Positions 59,611-64,000 of a stretch of DNA of 64,000 nt are shown here, in pieces (the first letter of the stretch is position 1; every line of letters begins with the position of its first letter). The notes under the pieces were generated by a model. The model worked only from the letters and a program-made list of their open reading frames with translations. It did no database searches and was not told the DNA's origin. Where the stretch lies: NCBI GenBank assembly GCA_022818135.1, contig JAFMSR010000003.1, forward strand, positions 30,577,962-30,641,961, in the 5' to 3' direction. This stretch comes from Saxidomus purpurata (taxonomy: Eukaryota; Mollusca; Bivalvia; Venerida; Veneridae). Both the position numbers and the translations under genes were made by a program.

Positions 59611-60426
59611 TATGTTTTCGTCAAAATATGCCCCAGAATGCAGCTGTGGCGATATAGAATCTTTTCTTTTTTCTCTATCCCCTGAATGGGCATAACCCAA
59701 ACGGTATAAGTAGCCTAAAATACATTTCCATAGACTTACATTATAAGGTTTTCGGCCGGTGCGACTACCCAAAATCTCACCGACTGCTGAACTGCATTTT
59801 ATTTTGTAGAATCATCTTAGTCCCACATAAAAATAACAAAATTTATACATGTGATCCAATACTTAATGCCAGTGATTTGGAGCTGAATGACACTACCCCC
59901 GTTTTCGTGGCAGTTTCAGTGGTCACCGACCAAATATGTCAGTATTTTCAAATACGAATATTTTAATTATAATTTATATCCAGATTTTTCTCTTCATATT
60001 TCATTTGTGATCTATCATTCAGCGATTATTTCAAAAGAATTTTCCCCGTATGCATCCACTTAGTTTCAGCCAATCAGCAATCAAACACATAGTGTAGGTC
60101 CGCATATTCCCTAGACAAAATAGCCTGCTTCCGGTTTTTCACCAATTTAGGCTACTCATACCAAACATCGTCACAGTTTCATGAATGCTTGACTACACAC
60201 ATCGTAACTATGTTTGTTTACTAAAGATTTAACTGTACTGTTGATTTAAAATCTTATATAGTGGATATCAAACTACATGAATAGTGATACAATTACAGTG
60301 AATCAAAGGATTAATCTTTTGTAAGGAGAAATAGCATACACTGAAAGAGAAAGTAGAAGGAATGATAGTCTGATAGTTTCTTCCTGTTTTCAAGGCATAT
60401 ACCGCTGGCGATCTGCTGTCGATTTA
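59611..60426. other. Spacer and upstream region of the secreted-protein gene
   Basis: No exon seen. A TATATA motif at 60255-60260 lies about 170 bp before the ATG at 60427 and is the best candidate core promoter. Confidence 0.4.
60255..60260 (+). promoter_or_regulatory. Candidate TATA box for the 60427 gene
   Basis: TATATA within CTTATATAGTGG. The distance to the ATG would allow a 5' UTR of roughly 140 bases. AT-rich background makes this weak. Confidence 0.25.
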
Positions 60427-60987
60427 ATGATGTATATGTATTTGCTCCTAGCTACGATAGTAGCAACGACAGCGCAATATTATGATGTGACTGATTTCTT
60501 TGAACAAAGACACGTTAGGCAAGGAAACTGCGTGCATATAGGCCTACCTCCAAGCCACACATCATTTAAAGACAATCTAATCGAAACCGCTAATGATTGG
60601 CCAGATTTCATAAAAGCAGGAAAGAAAAATCTGAGAGTGACCAATACATTTATTTTAACTCCATATAAAAGTACTACCGAAATAAAAACTTGTATTGCAA
60701 AAATTGTGAAACGTAAAATAGGAACAGGCGGTTCCAGTGATGTCGATATAGAAATGAATGATTTTAAGACTGACTGTAAGCTAAAGGAGATCTACATAGG
60801 TCATATGACGAAAATGACGTGGTTCAAACAAAATGGAAGAGTAAATGATGTATCTTTTGATTGTCATTGTGGAGAGGCGACTATAACTGTCAGTTTTCTA
60901 ACAAAAAACAACAGGAGAAGTATCAACCATTTTAAAGCTAAGGGAGACTGGCTGACAACAACCAAAAATTGCAATTCTAGGACATGA
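60427..60987 (+). CDS. Small secreted six-cysteine protein, family not recognised
   Basis: An intronless frame of 186 codons from ATG 60427 to TGA 60985-60987. Residues 1-17 (MMYMYLLLATIVATTAQ) form a clear signal peptide with an Ala-rich cleavage region, so the protein is probably exported. The mature part has six Cys (35, 89, 117, 146, 148, 182), enough for three disulfides, many Lys/Asn/Thr, and two aromatic-rich stretches (MTKMTWFKQN, GDWLTTTKNC). I see no transmembrane segment and no known domain. A poly(A) hexamer AATAAA follows at 61039-61044. The codon pattern and intact frame support a real gene. The function is unknown. Confidence 0.75.
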   Translation: MMYMYLLLATIVATTAQYYDVTDFFEQRHVRQGNCVHIGLPPSHTSFKDNLIETANDWPDFIKAGKKNLRVTNTFILTPYKSTTEIKTCIAKIVKRKIGTGGSSDVDIEMNDFKTDCKLKEIYIGHMTKMTWFKQNGRVNDVSFDCHCGEATITVSFLTKNNRRSINHFKAKGDWLTTTKNCNSRT

Positions 60988-62339
60988 AGTATCAAGGTTT
61001 CAAAGTTTCAATGTTTATTTTATTCACCAATAACAACAAATAAATGAACAAGACAGAAGAGGTCACAGCGATATAACTAAGACATGTGGCCTTGTAAAGT
61101 ACGTGTAAAATTTAGACAGAGAAAGACAAATGTTTGTTGTTACATGTACAATACTCGTATTGTTCTGACTGGTTTAACAAACATGACATTATGATTACCA
61201 ACATGTATTAATAATCCTGTGTGAAGATATTACAAGATCTGCTGAGAAAATAATAGTTGTCAGGGGCGTAGCTGGGCAGATACAATTTGTAGGCACACAG
61301 TTTCTAGGTGGTTTGGGGGGCTCCCCGAAAATTTTTGAAATATCACCACAGCTGCATTCTTAGGCAATCTGGACATATTCTGACGAAAAAATAAAGACCA
61401 TAATTATTGTAGTTGGTTTTATTTACGCATGTGCTCATAAAAATCTTAACAATAATAAAACACCGTATTGCCAAAATCAGATACATAACTGAGCAAAAAC
61501 TGTTAATCATCGTTAGGATAATTCTAGAAATAAAGCGTAAGAAGAGACTAACAGGTGAAATCAATATATTGTGAGTTATTGAGGCCTGTGACCTCGTGTA
61601 CGTTTCAAGCTGCTCTTCCACAGTTTCTGGTGGAAAAATTTAATTTATCTAAAACGATATACTAAAACATAAAATGTAAAAGTAATGGCTAGAATCAACA
61701 ACACATGAAAAAATCTTCATGGCAATTTGAAAAAATCTGTTAAAAATGTTGGTGAGCTTGGTTTACGGCACCGCTACACTATATATGTTTAAATAGGAAT
61801 TTCAAAAGCGTTATAATTTGTAAGCGTATAATTTCAAACATACAGCAATACTTTACAGGAATTTATATTGAAACCTTTTATTTGACAATTCGTTCTAAAA
61901 AATGTTAATTTCAGACAGTTCGAAGAACTTTATATTTACATTTGCCAAGATTGTATTACATTAGCTATAAAAGGAAAACAGGTAGAGAAGGAAACCGCAC
62001 GGTAAATGATACTTTGTGTACCTTGTAGAAAATCGCTAGAGTGATAAAATGGGCAAATCGTACATACCACAGAGTGTCTATGTCTGTAACGTGACTAATT
62101 TGTTGTATTTTTATGTTAGTTTTAAAAATTCGTGAATACTGGATTGCACGGTACAAAGCTTCTTAAATAGTTAAAAAACATTTAAATTTTCTTAATCTGA
62201 TATTTAGTGGCGACAATCAGCGACTAGAGAGTCAAACACTGCTTTGTAAAAGCACTATTCCTAATTGTTTCCTCAAACTTACAAAACTAGTAACCGGCGT
62301 GTTCAACACCTAAACCAAAGTAATTGATATAGCGTACCA
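60988..62339. other. 3' flank and spacer
   Basis: Begins with the likely short 3' UTR (hexamer at 61039-61044). Nothing coding is recognised in the rest. Confidence 0.6.
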
Positions 62340-62440
62340 TCCCTTTGAACGACTAATGGTATTGTCCAATTTCAAAGATTGACAACACTATTTTAGAAAT
62401 CTAGCAGGGGTAAGGATTTAAGATTTTGAGAAGAGTTACA
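62338..62440 (-). repeat. Dispersed repeat family A, reversed copy
   Basis: CCCTTTGAACGACTAATGG, TATTGTCCAATTTCAAAG and TAGAAATCTAGCAGGGGTAA, in the order of the other reversed copies. It sits at the start of duplicated segment B, as another copy does at segment A. Confidence 0.65.
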
Positions 62441-62640
62441 ACAGTAGGTTGATAGATAAGTTTACCTGTGTAAATGCTTTCTAGACAATTGTCTGACCAT
62501 TATGTATATTTGTGTTTCTAGACATCCCTGTGAATAACAAACTATGTCACTTAGTAGATTCCTTATGATAGTATACTTAACTTAATTGATTTTCTGGTTA
62601 TAAATTATGAACATGACACTAATATTCATTAAACTGATTA

Positions 62641-63042
62641 AAGTGACATTATGCGCATCTTACTGCACATAATGTATTTTTGGTGACATTTTATAAATGC
62701 AATTTTTGGTTGCTGTGCATTTAAATGTGTAAAATTAATGATTATGCCGCATTAGTATTTAAAATTGATCAGACTGATAAAATGATAGTTGATTGTGTCA
62801 TTGTTGATGTTGGTAGAGATTTCAGCAGTGGAAGGGAAGCAACTCCTGCATGCAGTTGTTCTTTTCTTAAATTGACTCTCCCAGTCAAATAAGAAAATCA
62901 ATATTTGGAAAGTTATTTTTTCATACTGGTAGCGGGAAGTGTTTGGTGTATTGGGTTAAAAGCTATTATTTCCTCTACGCTTTTGTACACACACCATTTT
63001 CAGCTGGATTGTTACTTGAAAAAAATGCGCATAATGTCACTT
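62641..63042. mobile_element. 402-bp MITE with perfect 18-bp inverted ends and TA duplication
   Basis: The left end AAGTGACATTATGCGCAT is repeated exactly in reverse complement at the right end. TA flanks both sides (62639-62640, 63043-63044). Copy A of the duplication has the uninterrupted site CTGATTAAGTTTCT near 37832-37845, with a single TA. A TA target and palindromic ends fit a Tc1/mariner-type non-autonomous element. The perfect inverted ends suggest a young insertion. The open frame crossing its right edge (62943-63176) is not a gene. Confidence 0.9.
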
Positions 63043-63478
63043 TAAGTTTCTGCATGTACATTGTAAATCACAACAAGTTGAGTACCTTTTCCTATATAAA
63101 AAAGTCTTATATAGTAAATATTATCATAAAGAAACTATGTAGTTTTGAACATGATTTCATAGGTCACCAACTATAGTTAAGAATATTTTGAATGGGTTAG
63201 TATAGGGTATGTTGAATTGTGAAAATATGAAATGTACAATCATGTTTTTTTTATTATTTGTAAGAAAACTGGAAAATATCTTAAACTATAGTAGGAGGTT
63301 TCTATGATTTAACTGTGGGTACATTTTTATCTTAGAATGACCAATCATTGGCCAAAATATGATACTAGCCCGTCTGTGCAAAAACAACCTTAGGACTTGG
63401 AAACGAGTACAAACCTAGATCAGATGGTACATTGTGCAGAGTGTGCTGGAGATCCACCATCTGATATGGACCTCTGTA

Positions 63479-63521
63479 CAGTAAACTCCGTATTTAAAGT
63501 CGTTATATACGGAGTTTACTG
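63479..63521. mobile_element. 43-bp hairpin micro-MITE with TA duplication
   Basis: CAGTAAACTCCGTAT and ATACGGAGTTTACTG are perfect inverted arms around a 13-bp loop. TA lies at 63477-63478 and 63522-63523. Copy A has no such hairpin at the matching place (near 38260) and keeps a single TA (AAGTAGTTCT). The CAGT end recalls the element at 8680. Confidence 0.85.
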
Positions 63522-64000
63522 TAGTTCTGTCTTTGATCTTGGAGAATGTTTTAATGAGTGAGCTGATGATAATGTTATCCTATTGTTAAATGACTGGTTG
63601 CTGTGAGTGTACAACTACTTTTAATGTAAGAAGGTTGGTTGTTGGACAGTTGAGCCAAAATATTTTAATATTTGGTAAGACTGGGAGAATGTAGTTGTTT
63701 TATTTAAATGTTATTTTTGTTTATTTATCTATTTGGTTTGTTTAAATTTTACTCAAAATTTCAAAGAAGCTTGAGAGCAGTGAAAGAGGAACTTGTTTCT
63801 TAGACCATTCTTTATAAACAGCTTTTCTTCATTTGTTTTGCAGATTTTTGATATGTAAAAGATATAAACTACACATTTATCAAGAAAACATATCCTTGGT
63901 TAAATTTGGAAAGATTCATATTATCATTTCTTGTACATTTTCACCTATCATTTATTTTCTAGCATGACACCTGTACCTTGTAAACACCTGCTAGATTCCT

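Larger units (their letters stand above)
62440..64000 (+). repeat. Long duplicated segment, copy B (runs off the window)
   Basis: Same-orientation copy of 37615-38730, with high identity by eye. It contains two insertions absent from copy A, at 62641-63042 and 63479-63521, and many single-base differences. The match still holds at the last base of the window. Confidence 0.85.

Overview
The window looks like nuclear DNA of a lophotrochozoan animal, most likely a bivalve mollusc. It is AT-rich, genes are sparse and split by multi-kilobase introns with GT/AG borders, there is no operon-like packing, and the spacer is full of short repeats. The bivalve suggestion rests on elements built around tandem core repeats (166 bp and about 145 bp units, resembling the published bivalve pearl elements) and on a dispersed repeat I recognise from clam and oyster sequence. 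The species cannot be named from sequence alone.

Layout. 1-14267: non-coding, probably intronic or upstream sequence of the first gene, with several MITE-like palindromes. 14268-24175 (+): last four coding exons of a DUSP8/DUSP16-type MAP-kinase phosphatase, with an intact HC(x5)R active site and a very long Ser-rich tail in one exon; the N-terminal rhodanese/docking exons were not found and probably lie left of the window. 24176-32497: 3' UTR and spacer, including a tandem-core element (27413-28439), a minisatellite and a perfect RFX X-box. 32498-32620: an orphan terminal exon. 32621-46060: repeat-dominated, with one copy of a long duplicated segment (37441-38760), tandem-core and ancient satellite DNA, and a decayed LINE. 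46060-48002: a promoter-like island with a short 5' ORF, broken by a 1.7 kb internally deleted Mutator-like (MULE) transposon with repeated inverted ends and an 8-bp target duplication. 48003-51554: spacer with a G-quadruplex motif, a SINE remnant and a second promoter-like island.

51555-59610 is the most notable part. A tandem-core element is cut in the middle of a repeat unit at 52280 and resumes at 59497, with CAAG at both edges. The 7.2 kb between holds a minus-strand gene joining a PHD zinc finger (exon near 59297-59496) to an OTU cysteine-protease-like domain and a complete MULE-type DDE transposase (53794-56749). The two exons fit in splice phase across a 2.5 kb intron. This reads as an autonomous, or recently autonomous, DNA transposon carrying two chromatin/ubiquitin-type domains, or as a domesticated derivative.

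60427-60987 (+) is a single-exon gene for a small secreted six-cysteine protein of unknown family. 62340-64000 is the second copy of the segment at 37.4 kb. It carries two extra TA-flanked palindromic insertions, so the first copy serves as the empty-site reference for both.

The genes do not form a common pathway. The DUSP gene is an ordinary signalling gene, and most of the rest is a record of transposon insertion, nesting and decay.
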